The position numbers and the translations under genes are program-made. A stretch of DNA of 32,783 nt, taken from the NCBI GenBank assembly GCA_023265365.1, contig JAHFTY010000018.1:1-32783 (forward strand), in the 5' to 3' direction. The notes below the pieces were generated by a model. It ran no database searches and was not told where the DNA came from. It saw only the letters and a program-made list of their open reading frames with translations. This DNA comes from Acidobacteriota bacterium. GTDB lineage: Bacteria > Acidobacteriota > Terriglobia > 20CM-2-55-15. This document shows positions 10,103-18,595 of this stretch, piece after piece. Within the stretch, counting starts at the first letter, position 1. Every line of letters begins with the position of its first letter.

Positions 10103-10182
10103 GGGCAGTTCTGCCTGGACCCGCAAACAATAACGCCACATCGCCTCGGCATTTTCCGCTCCTCGACGAGGCAGAACTGTCC
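10103..10182. repeat. Palindrome-bounded element (GGGCAGTTCTGCC … GGCAGAACTGTCC) containing part of the double-hairpin repeat family
   Basis: 13-nt terminal inverted repeats with one mismatch. The interior ATCGCCTCGGCATTTTCCGCTCCTCGACGAGG resembles the interior of the repeats at 10.33 and 14.02 kb. Confidence 0.55.
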
Positions 10183-10253
10183 AATTGCGGTTTCGGTTCT
10201 GTCGGAAATGTACGATGGTCTTGGAACCGTGGAATCACAGGACCGGGACTTTT

Positions 10254-10306
10254 CCCCGCCTTGGTCAAGGCTGGTCAAGGCGGGGTGCCGCGAAGCGGCG
10301 GGGCGG
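10254..10306 (-). repeat. Diverged inverted copy of the double-hairpin repeat
   Basis: Stem CCCCGCCTTG (10254-10263) / CAAGGCGGGG (10276-10285); adjacent stem GCCGC-GAA-GCGGC (10287-10299), then GGGGCGG. Same architecture as the consensus repeat in reverse orientation. Confidence 0.7.
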
Positions 10307-10325
10307 TTCGTTCATCAAAATCGAT

Positions 10326-10488
10326 TTTTTGAACAGCACCACCCCGGCGCTTCGCGCCACCCTCCTCGTCGAGGAGGGGAAAAACGCATCGCCTCGATCT
10401 CGCTTCATTGGGACAGCAGTGCTTCGACGAGGATGAGGAATGTTTTCGAGTGATTGACTTTCATGACAGGCGAGAGGTAAAACCGTCC
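10326..10488 (+). repeat. Double-hairpin repeat with ~110-nt tail
   Basis: TTTTTTGAACAGCACCACCCCGGCGCTTCGCGCCACCCTCCTCGTCGAGGAGGGGAAAA, then ATCGCCTCGATCTCGCTTCATTGGGACAGCAGTGCTTCGACGAGGA…GGTAAAAC. Matches the reverse complement of 18740-18893. The right boundary is approximate. Confidence 0.75.
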
Positions 10489-10510
10489 AATCTCAATCGG
10501 GTGAAAAACG

Positions 10511-10975
10511 ATGAGCACTCCGACGAAAGACGACGGCCTGCTGGCGGCCCATCGAAGAATGATGGAAGCCTTGAAACGATCGGACGCCGCGGAAATCGTG
10601 GCGCTATTCGCAGAGGACCCCGTGTTGATGCCTCCCAATGACACCGCCATCTACGGCAAGGAGGAATTAGCGGAGTGGTACAGGGAATACTTCGACCATT
10701 TCCGCATCACGGGTCTGGCGGACATGGATCGGCACGTCACCCTCGTCGAGAACTACGCGATCGAGAGATGGGGCTACCAGGTTGGCATTCAGCCCGTTCA
10801 CGGCGGTGAGCGTATTGTCGATGAAGGCCGGTTTCTGATGGTGTGGCATCACGACGATGACGTCTGGAAGATCTCTCAGGCGATCTGGAACAGCTCCCGG
10901 CCGATCGGTTCGGGAACCAGCCGGTTCATGGCGCTTTTGAAAGAGCGCCTGAACGCACGGGCAAGGCCGGAATAA
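10511..10975 (+). CDS. DUF4440 / SnoaL-like (NTF2-fold) protein
   Basis: AAHRRMMEALKRSDAAEIVALFAEDPVLMPPN…GKEELAEWYREYF…DEGRFLMVWHHDDDVWKISQAIWN, typical of NTF2-like DUF4440 proteins. Confidence 0.8.
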   Translation: MSTPTKDDGLLAAHRRMMEALKRSDAAEIVALFAEDPVLMPPNDTAIYGKEELAEWYREYFDHFRITGLADMDRHVTLVENYAIERWGYQVGIQPVHGGERIVDEGRFLMVWHHDDDVWKISQAIWNSSRPIGSGTSRFMALLKERLNARARPE

Positions 10976-12844
10976 CTACGGTGACGTGATCCTCGCGAGA
11001 AACCTTTTGTAGAGCTCTTTGTCTGAGACCAGCGTGGCGCGCTTCGCCTGCTTCAACGCTTCTTCACGGTTCCCTGCTTCCATCTCGATCAAGGCCAGGC
11101 CGATGTAGGCGTCTGCCTCGGCCGGGTTCATCTTGATCGCACGGCGGTACGCCTCACGAGCCTGACTCTTGTTGCCGAGCGTCGCCTCAAGCCCGCCGAG
11201 CCGCACCTGGACGTTGGGATGATCGCCTTCGAGTTCCAGACTCTTCCGGAATTCGGCAACGGCGAGATCGAACGATCGCTTCTTCGCTTCGGAGAACGTC
11301 AGCGGCGGAAACAACGGCGACGTGAGCGATGCTGCCGCCTGAACTCGAACCGAACGATACGGATCGTCCAGGAGTTCGGCCAGAGCCCGGGCAGAGAGAA
11401 GGGTCTGGACGCCGGCGAGCGATCGTGCGGCCTCGAGCCGGACCATGGGTTCCTTGTCTTTGGCCAGGGCAATGAGCATGCGCGTGGAGACATCGCCCGG
11501 AAATCTCCCGAGGAATCCGGCCGCCGTCGCGCGGATCTCCGGGTTTTCGGAAGGATCGTTCGCAAGGCGGACCAGCGGATTCACAGCGCGCGCATCGCCT
11601 TTTCGTGCAAGCGCAAATGCGGTTGCGCGAAGGCGGGGGCGAGGGGTCCGGCCGGGATACCAGCGTTCGACGTTTTCCAGGGCCCACTCGGGAGTCTTGC
11701 CGGTATGGCATTCGTTGCACGCGTTCGGCACACCGTATCGAACGGTGTTTTCCGGCTCGGGAATGCTCATGGTGTGGTCGCGCATCGTCGACTTGACGCC
11801 TTGCGCGGCGTGGGGCATGTGGCAGCCCACACAACTCGCCCCGGTGGACGCGGCCGGATGATTCGTGTGTTTTTCCGCCTTTTCGGTGGCGTGGCAGCGG
11901 ATGCAGTACTGATCCGCGTTCTTCATCAACGCGTCGTTGCCGTCTGTCCGGTTCCAATGCGGATCGTGGCAGCTCGTGCACGCCGCTTTACCGGACTGGA
12001 AACACCCGCTCAGGTAGAAAGCCATGGCCTCATTGCTGAATCGTCGAGGCCGGCCGTCGACCCACCATGAGGAATCGATGGCTGTCAAGGCGCTGTCTTC
12101 AAGATGCATTAACGCCGGAGAGTAGTAGTCGAAATAGCGCTGCCTGGTGTTGAACCCTGTCGCGAGAACCGTCTTCTGCCAGTGACACTGTCCGCACATC
12201 GCCAGTTTCTCGAACGGCGTGACGGGCTTCGCGGGCGGATACTTTGCCGCCTCGCCGTTGGATGCGGCTTCCGCGTGGGAGGACATGGGACCGTGGCATC
12301 GCTCGCACGTCGCGCTCGATTCAACCCAGGACGTCCGGTATTCGCGCGTCTCCGGATCGAACCCCTTCACGTCCTGTACCTGCTGCGTCACATGGCAGTA
12401 AACGCAGGTCTGATTCCACTGTTGCACGAATTGTGCGGGAGCGCCCGGGACGATGTCCTTCGAATCGAACCACTCGCCGCGCTTGATGTCCCAAGTGGTG
12501 CGAAGAACGTGGATTTCTCCATTGGCGCGCGTCGTCAGATAATGCTGAATCCGCCGATTGCCCAGCGTGTAGTCGACGCGGTTTCGAACGCCGTTCTCTT
12601 CGATATAGAGGATTCCTTCCTGCCATTCCTTGCTCGCGGCCAGACCTCCTGCAAGATCCGTCCTCGACACAACGGATTTTCGATTGGCCCTCTGAATCAT
12701 CCTTCCGTGAATGGAATCCGACCACCTCGAATAAATATCGGAATGACACGCCTGACAAGCGACCGACCCGGCAACCGGGCCGCCGGCTTGAGAAAACGGC
12801 TGGGCCTGCAACGCGAGGATGAAAAAGAAGGCCAAAAACGGCAT
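10976..12844 (-). CDS. Secreted multiheme cytochrome c (eight CXXCH) with HEAT-like and TPR-like C-terminus
   Basis: Signal peptide; CQACH, CVYCH, CERCH, CGQCH, CTSCH, CIRCH, CVGCH, CNECH. C-terminal alpha-helical repeats (RATAAGFLGRF…VRLEAARSLAG; AREAYRRAIKMNPAEADAYIGLALIEMEAGNREEALKQAKRA). Confidence 0.92.
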   Translation of the reverse strand: MPFLAFFFILALQAQPFSQAGGPVAGSVACQACHSDIYSRWSDSIHGRMIQRANRKSVVSRTDLAGGLAASKEWQEGILYIEENGVRNRVDYTLGNRRIQHYLTTRANGEIHVLRTTWDIKRGEWFDSKDIVPGAPAQFVQQWNQTCVYCHVTQQVQDVKGFDPETREYRTSWVESSATCERCHGPMSSHAEAASNGEAAKYPPAKPVTPFEKLAMCGQCHWQKTVLATGFNTRQRYFDYYSPALMHLEDSALTAIDSSWWVDGRPRRFSNEAMAFYLSGCFQSGKAACTSCHDPHWNRTDGNDALMKNADQYCIRCHATEKAEKHTNHPAASTGASCVGCHMPHAAQGVKSTMRDHTMSIPEPENTVRYGVPNACNECHTGKTPEWALENVERWYPGRTPRPRLRATAFALARKGDARAVNPLVRLANDPSENPEIRATAAGFLGRFPGDVSTRMLIALAKDKEPMVRLEAARSLAGVQTLLSARALAELLDDPYRSVRVQAAASLTSPLFPPLTFSEAKKRSFDLAVAEFRKSLELEGDHPNVQVRLGGLEATLGNKSQAREAYRRAIKMNPAEADAYIGLALIEMEAGNREEALKQAKRATLVSDKELYKRFLARITSP

Positions 12845-12897
12845 AAATCGGCCGCATTATAGCCGATGCCGTGGAGAACCCGTACAATTACGGCGCA

Positions 12898-14610
12898 ATG
12901 AAGACGGTCGTGCTCGCATGGTTATTCTTCGTACTGACAGGCCTGTTCACGAGCCTGGTCGTGCCTCTCGGCGAAGGATTCGACGAACCGTGGCACCTGG
13001 GGCTGATCCAGCATCATGCCGCGACTGGCGTCGCCGCCCGGAGACTCGTCGACCCGGGAACTCCGGTCAATCTATCTGTCGAACTCGAACAATTCCTCCG
13101 GCTTCATCCGGTCGGATGGAAACTTCATGAGATATATCCGGAGCTGCAATCGCAGGAGGAGTACTGGCAACAACCGGAAACGGAACGGCGGAAAGCCGAC
13201 GATGCCATTCGAGCGTTGCAGTTCGATAAGGTCTCCTACAGGCAGGGGCAATCTGCGTTCTCCAAACAATACGAGGGCCATCAGGCTCCGCTTTATTACA
13301 CGTCGGCGTCGATCGCGTTTCTGGGCGCTTCCCTCGCACTTTCGCTGACGAACACTTTCCTGTTGATGCGGATCCTCTCCGTTTTAATGGCCTCCGCAGT
13401 GGTTCCACTGGCCTACGCCCTGGCGAAGCGCATTGCGTTGTCCGAAAGCTCAGCGGACGGCGTTGCCATACTGGTCTCCATGTTCCCGGGTATTTATCCC
13501 GGCATCGCACGTGTGTCCAACGACGCCCTGGCCGTTCCTCTCGCGGCGGCGATCTTCCTGGCGCTCGTACGCTTCATTCAGTCTCGATCGAAGCAGGATG
13601 CGAGGCTCTTGGCCTGGACCCTGGCCGCGGGCCTTCTCACCAAGGCGATTTTCATTCCCTTCTTCGTGGCGATCGCGATCGCACTGGCCTCCCTGAAGGA
13701 ATTTCGATCGTTGAAAACGGTTGGCGCGTGGTCCCTGGTTGGCTGGATCGCCTACGTTCCCAACGTGCTCCGGTCCGGATCGCTTACCGGTCTGCCCGAA
13801 ACGGTCGATGCAGGTACGAGCATCGGTTCGTCGCTGGCGGCCCTTTCCCACTTGAACTGGATCGACATGTTCCGGCTGACGGCGGTGTCGCACATCTGGA
13901 TCGGCAACTTCTCGCTGCTGCAATACCGGTCGTGGATTTACAAGACGGTGATCGTGTTTTTCATCGTGGGACTGTGCGGCTTTATCGCAGCTCTAAGAAG
14001 AGGGATGTATCCGACGGCCTCAAGACCACCCCGGCGCTTCGCGCCACCCCTCGTCGAGGAGGGGAAAATGAATCGCCTCGGCATTTTCCCCTCAATGAGC
14101 CGGGGTGGTCCCGCCAACTCTCTCGACTTCCTGAGCATCCAGGCGATCGTTCTTGTGTATGCAGTCTTCGGTGCGTCGCTGATCTACTACGCCACGCAGG
14201 TTTACCAACAGGCAGGCATTTCCGTCATCCAGGGTTGGTACCTGTCGCCGCTCGTTCCGGTCGAAGCCCTTGTCTTCGTTCTCGGCATCGAGTTCTTGTT
14301 TTCAAAGCGCAGTGCCCGCCGGGTCACCGCCGTCGTGGCTTTCTGTTTTCTCGCCATGATCCTTTACGGAACGGCTTTCATCGAGGCTCCTTACTACACC
14401 GGGCTGACGGATCACGGGCCGTCGGGGTCTCTCCGCGCCTATCATCCGCACTGGGAAGACGTTGGCCTCATGGGAGAACGTTTGACCCGGTTTCATCTAT
14501 GGATTCCAAAGGCGGCGCCTCCGGTTCTTGGCATGACTGTCCTTATCGCGGGTCTCTTCTTAATATGGTCATACGCATCGCAGCACTCGTTCTTGTCTTC
14601 CCGGCATTAG
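12898..14610 (+). CDS. Polytopic membrane protein, GT39/PMT or DUF2142-like glycosyltransferase
   Basis: GEGFDEPWHLGLIQHH near the N-terminus and multiple predicted TM segments. ORF track start 12871; ATG 12898 (MKTVVLAWLFF) looks more natural. Contains an in-frame palindromic repeat at 14024-14110. Confidence 0.75.
   Translation: MKTVVLAWLFFVLTGLFTSLVVPLGEGFDEPWHLGLIQHHAATGVAARRLVDPGTPVNLSVELEQFLRLHPVGWKLHEIYPELQSQEEYWQQPETERRKADDAIRALQFDKVSYRQGQSAFSKQYEGHQAPLYYTSASIAFLGASLALSLTNTFLLMRILSVLMASAVVPLAYALAKRIALSESSADGVAILVSMFPGIYPGIARVSNDALAVPLAAAIFLALVRFIQSRSKQDARLLAWTLAAGLLTKAIFIPFFVAIAIALASLKEFRSLKTVGAWSLVGWIAYVPNVLRSGSLTGLPETVDAGTSIGSSLAALSHLNWIDMFRLTAVSHIWIGNFSLLQYRSWIYKTVIVFFIVGLCGFIAALRRGMYPTASRPPRRFAPPLVEEGKMNRLGIFPSMSRGGPANSLDFLSIQAIVLVYAVFGASLIYYATQVYQQAGISVIQGWYLSPLVPVEALVFVLGIEFLFSKRSARRVTAVVAFCFLAMILYGTAFIEAPYYTGLTDHGPSGSLRAYHPHWEDVGLMGERLTRFHLWIPKAAPPVLGMTVLIAGLFLIWSYASQHSFLSSRH
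14024..14110 (+). repeat. Double-hairpin repeat inserted in frame within a CDS
   Basis: GACCACCCCGGCGCTTCGCGCCACCCCTCGTCGAGGAGGGGAAAATGAATCGCCTCGGCATTTTCCCCTCAATGAGCCGGGGTGGTC. Outer inverted repeat GACCACCCCGG/CCGGGGTGGTC, inner GAGGGGAAAATG/CATTTTCCCCTC; length 87 nt. Confidence 0.85.
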
Positions 14611-15140
14611 CTCTTGCGCAAACCCACGTGGTCGGCTACGGCGGCGCCATGTGGCGGCTGCAGGCCAGCCGGCTGGACTTCACATCATTCCGAAGCGGCC
14701 CCATCTCGACCGTATCGCCGGTATTGGGAGCGGGCGCGGCAACTTCCCTGTGGAAGATCCGCGTGGATGGCGCTTTCCTGTGGTCTCCGACGGGCGAGAA
14801 GGAGGTATTCCTGGGCCCGAACCGCAGCGTCGAACAGAAGACGCAAGGGACGGCCCTGACCGCCGACGCCGGAGGAGGCTGGCCGCTTTTGAAGGTTTGG
14901 GGATTCCAGACGATCGTCCGCGGTGGCTACGGATGGGCACGAGTCCGTGTGCCGACGCAAATCCAGATTGAGGAGAGCCGTCATTTCTGGAACTACGGAG
15001 TCGCTGCCACGAAAAACATTTCGTCGCGGTATCTGCTGCGGATCGACGTCCGAAACATCCACTTCCGGCGCGAAGAAGTCCCTCAAACGCTGGGACGGTC
15101 CAATATCGCGACTCTGGCCGGTGTCGGATTTCGTTGGTAG
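14565..15140 (+). CDS. Small outer-membrane beta-barrel protein
   Basis: MVIRIAALVLVFPALALAQ signal peptide, alternating amphipathic strands, terminal aromatic (…AGVGFRW). Overlaps the preceding CDS by 46 nt in another frame. Confidence 0.65.
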   Translation: MVIRIAALVLVFPALALAQTHVVGYGGAMWRLQASRLDFTSFRSGPISTVSPVLGAGAATSLWKIRVDGAFLWSPTGEKEVFLGPNRSVEQKTQGTALTADAGGGWPLLKVWGFQTIVRGGYGWARVRVPTQIQIEESRHFWNYGVAATKNISSRYLLRIDVRNIHFRREEVPQTLGRSNIATLAGVGFRW

Positions 15141-15277
15141 AAGCCGATGGACAGTGGCATGCTCATACTCCGCTCTGGATTCCGGTTTTCAATAACTTAG
15201 GAACGGGCCACGACGCATTCTACAAAATTGTGAATAAAAAGTTTCGAAAAGCAGATCGAGGCTACTGGAGATCAACG

Positions 15278-18200
15278 ATGACATCAAAAGCATTCAGAAG
15301 TCTTCTGGGTATGATGGTTCTTTGTGCAGTGGTGATCACGCCTGCATATAGTCAGCTTTCCTCCGGCACCGTACTCGGTTCCGTTGCCGACGCCAGCGGA
15401 GCGGTGATTCCGGGCGTTTCGCTGACGGCAACCAATTCCGCAATCGGGTTGACGCGTACCGTCATCACGAATGAGAGCGGCAACTACCGCATCGACCAAT
15501 TGCCCCTTGGAACCTACAACGTCACGGTGGAGCTGACTGGTTTCAAGAAGGAAGTCCGGAACAACATCAAAGTCGACATCGACGCACGCGTTCGTCTGGA
15601 CTTCGTTCTGAACCCCGGTGACGTGTCCGAGGTTATCGAAGTGACGTCGGCCGCTCCCCTGGTGCAGACGGACGATTCGTCGGTCGGCCAGGTTGTGGAT
15701 GAACGGAAAATCATCACGATGCCGCTGAATGGCCGCGACTTTTCGCAGTTGGCGTATATCGTGCCCGGCGCTTTCGCTCCGCGTCCGGGAAGTTCGCTCG
15801 GCGATCGCGGCGGATTCTCCGTCGCCGGACTGAGCGAGAACACGAACCAGTTCCTGCTCGACGGCGTGAACAACAACGGAACCGGTACGATGGAAATCGC
15901 GGCCCGCATCAATGTGGATGCAGTCGGCGAGTTCAAGGTGCAGACCAGCACTTACGCTGCCCAGTATGGACGTTATGCCGGCGCGCAGGTCGACGTGGTG
16001 ACGAAGTCGGGGACCAACAAGCTTCATGGAACGACGTTCGCCTTCACGCGCAACGACAACCTCGATGCCCGGAACGTCTTCGATCCGTGGCCGGTCAAGC
16101 ACCTGCCTGAATTCAAGCGTCACCAGTACGGCGCGACCGTCGGCGGGCCGATCGTGAAGGATAAGATCTTCTTCTTTGCCGGATATCAGGGCCAGCGGCA
16201 GACCAAATTCCAGACGACCGCTCCGACAGTGCCGATGCCGGAATTCTGGTCGGGCGATCTTTCGCGCTACACCGCGCCGATCAGCGATCCCGTTCTTCGC
16301 GCTCAGGGTTTGCCTTGCTCCGCGACCGATGCGCGCGGATGCTTCCCCGGAAACCGCATTCCCGCGAACCGACTGAGTCCCATTGCCCTGAAGTTCCGCC
16401 AGTTCTGGCCGGATCCGACCAAAGGGTTCGGACCGAGCAATTCCACGGCGCTGCTGCCGATTCCGGATAATTTCCATCAGCCGAACGGCCGAATCGACTA
16501 CCGCATCAACGACAAGCACCAGTTCCATGGTTCGTACAATTTCTACAACAACAACCTCATGGAATGGGCCATTGCGGGACGGCCGGAAGTACCGGGCTTC
16601 ATGACTCGCGGAAGAATCAAGTCTCAGAGTCTCTCGTTGAACGAGGTATGGACCGTCTCCCAGCAGATGATCAACGAGTTCCGCGCGGGTTTTGGGCGCG
16701 TGCGGCGCGTCCGGTTCCAGGAGAATCCGAACACCAATTTCAACGCGCAATTCGGCATTCCGGGAACTGCGGCGGATATCGACCCGATCGCCTGGGGAGT
16801 CCCGAGAGTGTCGATCACCGGGTTTGCGACGATCGGTGACGCCACCAACATGCCCCAGCCGCGAACGGACCAGACGTTCAACTTCAGCGACAACATCTCC
16901 ATTTTCCGCGGCAGCCACGCGTTCAAGTTTGGCGCCGACTACTACCTCCAGCAGATGAACCTGATCATGATCAACCATGGCCGCGGCACGTTCTCGTTCA
17001 CCGGCGGATCGGCCGCGGACGTCACGGCGGGCCGCGCATCCGGAAATGCGTTCGCGGATTTCCTGCTCGGCATCCCGGCCACGAGCGATCGGCAGGTACC
17101 CCTGGGGGCGATCAGCGATCATCCGCGCCGGACGTCGATCAACGCATTCTTCCAGGACGACTGGAAAGTCACCAAGAAACTGACCCTGAACATCGGTGTA
17201 CGTTATGAAGCCCTGGGCCGCATCCGCGAGAAGTACGACAAACTCGCCGCCTTCGATCCCACGGTCGCCGGGGGCAAGGGCGGACTGCGGGTCGTCGGCA
17301 ACAACCCGCGGTTCACCGAGACCATCGCGGCGTTCACGAAACTGTTCCCGAACGTGGCGATCGAACGCGGCGCCAAGGGACTCTACAAGAACGACTACAA
17401 CAACTTCGCGCCCCGCCTGGGATTTGCCTATGCGCCGTTTGGCGGGTCCAAGACCGTCATGCGCGGTGCGTACGGCATCTTCTACCAGATCGACGACCTT
17501 TGCTTCTGCGGCTACTACACCAACGCCCCGTTTGCCATCTCCCAACGCTTCACCATTGCCAACGGAATCACGCTCGCCGATCCGTGGCGGGCCACGGCCG
17601 GCGGCGCTTTGAACATGCCGGCGATCGATCCGAACGTGGCAACGCAGTACTACCAGCAATGGAGCTACGGCATTCAGCAGGAAATCCCCGGATCGATCGT
17701 GGTCGACCTCACCTACCAGGGTAAGCGCGGTCTGAAGCTGACACGCACTCGAGACATCAACCAGCCACTCGACCGGACGACGGGCGTCCGTCCCTTCCCG
17801 CTGTTCGGCCGGACTTCGTATGAAGAAAACTCCGCAAGCTCGATCTACCACGGCCTGAATACGCGCATCGAGAAGCGGAACTCGAGCGGAACGAGTTTCC
17901 TCTTATCGCACACCTACGGAAAACTGATCGACGACGGTTCCGGTTCTCCGCAGGACAGCTACAACCTGCGCGCCGAACGCGCTTTGTCGGGCGACGACGT
18001 CCGCCATCGCTTCAACCTCAGCTACATTCTGCCGCTTCCTTTCGGTCACGGCCGCAAGCTGGGAGCGAACACGACTGGGGCAGTGAATGAAGTGATCAGC
18101 GGATGGGAGTTTTCCGGAAACATCCGGGCCAACACCGGCAGTCCTTATTCGCCGTCCATTTCCGTCGATCAGAGTGGAACCGGGAATACCTGGGATCGCG

Positions 18201-18532
18201 CGAACCTCGTCGGAAACCCCGTCAAGGACAACCCCCTCTCTTCCGAGTGGTGGAACAAATCGGCGTTCGCCCTTCCGGCTGCGAAAACATTCGGAAATGC
18301 AGGCCGAAATATCCTCACCGGCCCGGGCGCGCAAAGCGTCGACCTGGCCGTCCTGAAGAAAGTGCAGTTCAAGGAGAGCCAGCAGGTGCAATTGAGATTC
18401 GAGTTCTTCAACCTGCTGAATCACCCGAACTACGCGATTCCGGTCAGCACGACCAACAGCGCATCTTTCGGCGCGATCTCCTCCGCGGGTTCCGCTCGCG
18501 AGATCCAGATCGGCCTGAAGTACTTGTTCTAA
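15278..18532 (+). CDS. TonB-dependent receptor with N-terminal carboxypeptidase-regulatory-like domain (Oar-like)
   Basis: Signal peptide MTSKAFRSLLGMMVLCAVVITPAYSQ; GTVLGSVADASGAVIPGVSLTATN…GNYRIDQLPLGTYNVTVELTGFK; plug-like NGRDFSQLAYIVPG; C-terminal REIQIGLKYLF. GGAG upstream of ATG 15278. Confidence 0.95.
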   Translation: MTSKAFRSLLGMMVLCAVVITPAYSQLSSGTVLGSVADASGAVIPGVSLTATNSAIGLTRTVITNESGNYRIDQLPLGTYNVTVELTGFKKEVRNNIKVDIDARVRLDFVLNPGDVSEVIEVTSAAPLVQTDDSSVGQVVDERKIITMPLNGRDFSQLAYIVPGAFAPRPGSSLGDRGGFSVAGLSENTNQFLLDGVNNNGTGTMEIAARINVDAVGEFKVQTSTYAAQYGRYAGAQVDVVTKSGTNKLHGTTFAFTRNDNLDARNVFDPWPVKHLPEFKRHQYGATVGGPIVKDKIFFFAGYQGQRQTKFQTTAPTVPMPEFWSGDLSRYTAPISDPVLRAQGLPCSATDARGCFPGNRIPANRLSPIALKFRQFWPDPTKGFGPSNSTALLPIPDNFHQPNGRIDYRINDKHQFHGSYNFYNNNLMEWAIAGRPEVPGFMTRGRIKSQSLSLNEVWTVSQQMINEFRAGFGRVRRVRFQENPNTNFNAQFGIPGTAADIDPIAWGVPRVSITGFATIGDATNMPQPRTDQTFNFSDNISIFRGSHAFKFGADYYLQQMNLIMINHGRGTFSFTGGSAADVTAGRASGNAFADFLLGIPATSDRQVPLGAISDHPRRTSINAFFQDDWKVTKKLTLNIGVRYEALGRIREKYDKLAAFDPTVAGGKGGLRVVGNNPRFTETIAAFTKLFPNVAIERGAKGLYKNDYNNFAPRLGFAYAPFGGSKTVMRGAYGIFYQIDDLCFCGYYTNAPFAISQRFTIANGITLADPWRATAGGALNMPAIDPNVATQYYQQWSYGIQQEIPGSIVVDLTYQGKRGLKLTRTRDINQPLDRTTGVRPFPLFGRTSYEENSASSIYHGLNTRIEKRNSSGTSFLLSHTYGKLIDDGSGSPQDSYNLRAERALSGDDVRHRFNLSYILPLPFGHGRKLGANTTGAVNEVISGWEFSGNIRANTGSPYSPSISVDQSGTGNTWDRANLVGNPVKDNPLSSEWWNKSAFALPAAKTFGNAGRNILTGPGAQSVDLAVLKKVQFKESQQVQLRFEFFNLLNHPNYAIPVSTTNSASFGAISSAGSAREIQIGLKYLF

Positions 18533-18538
18533 GAAAAC

Positions 18539-18569
18539 GATTCCCCTTCTCATCCCGAGGAGGGGAATC
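18539..18569. terminator. Terminator-like hairpin just downstream of the TonB receptor
   Basis: GATTCCCCTTCTC (18539-18551), loop ATCCC, GAGGAGGGGAATC (18557-18569): 13-bp stem with one non-Watson-Crick position, starting 6 nt after the stop; a T-rich run (GTTTTTCTT) lies further downstream. Confidence 0.5.
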
Positions 18570-18595
18570 CTACGGTTTCGTTTTTCTTGAACAGC

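Noticed and set aside
10254-10380. Possible CRISPR-like array from repeated palindromes
   Set aside because: Units are inverted rather than direct, with unequal spacing and no spacer pattern or cas genes.
10408-10641. ORF starting MGQQCFDEDEECF within the repeat tail, similar to MGQRCLNEETSE on the minus strand near 18823
   Set aside because: Similarity reflects shared repeat DNA; TTG start, indels shift the frame and no continued conservation, so coding is not supported.
11700-11725. TGGCATTCGTTGCA as a sigma-54 -24/-12 promoter
   Set aside because: Spacing is wrong and it lies inside the cytochrome CDS around a CXXCH codon run.
15284-17851. 855-aa minus-strand ORF opposite the TonB receptor
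   Set aside because: Exact antisense of a strongly supported CDS; low-complexity Arg/Val/Asp-rich translation with no recognisable motif; typical shadow ORF in GC-rich DNA.
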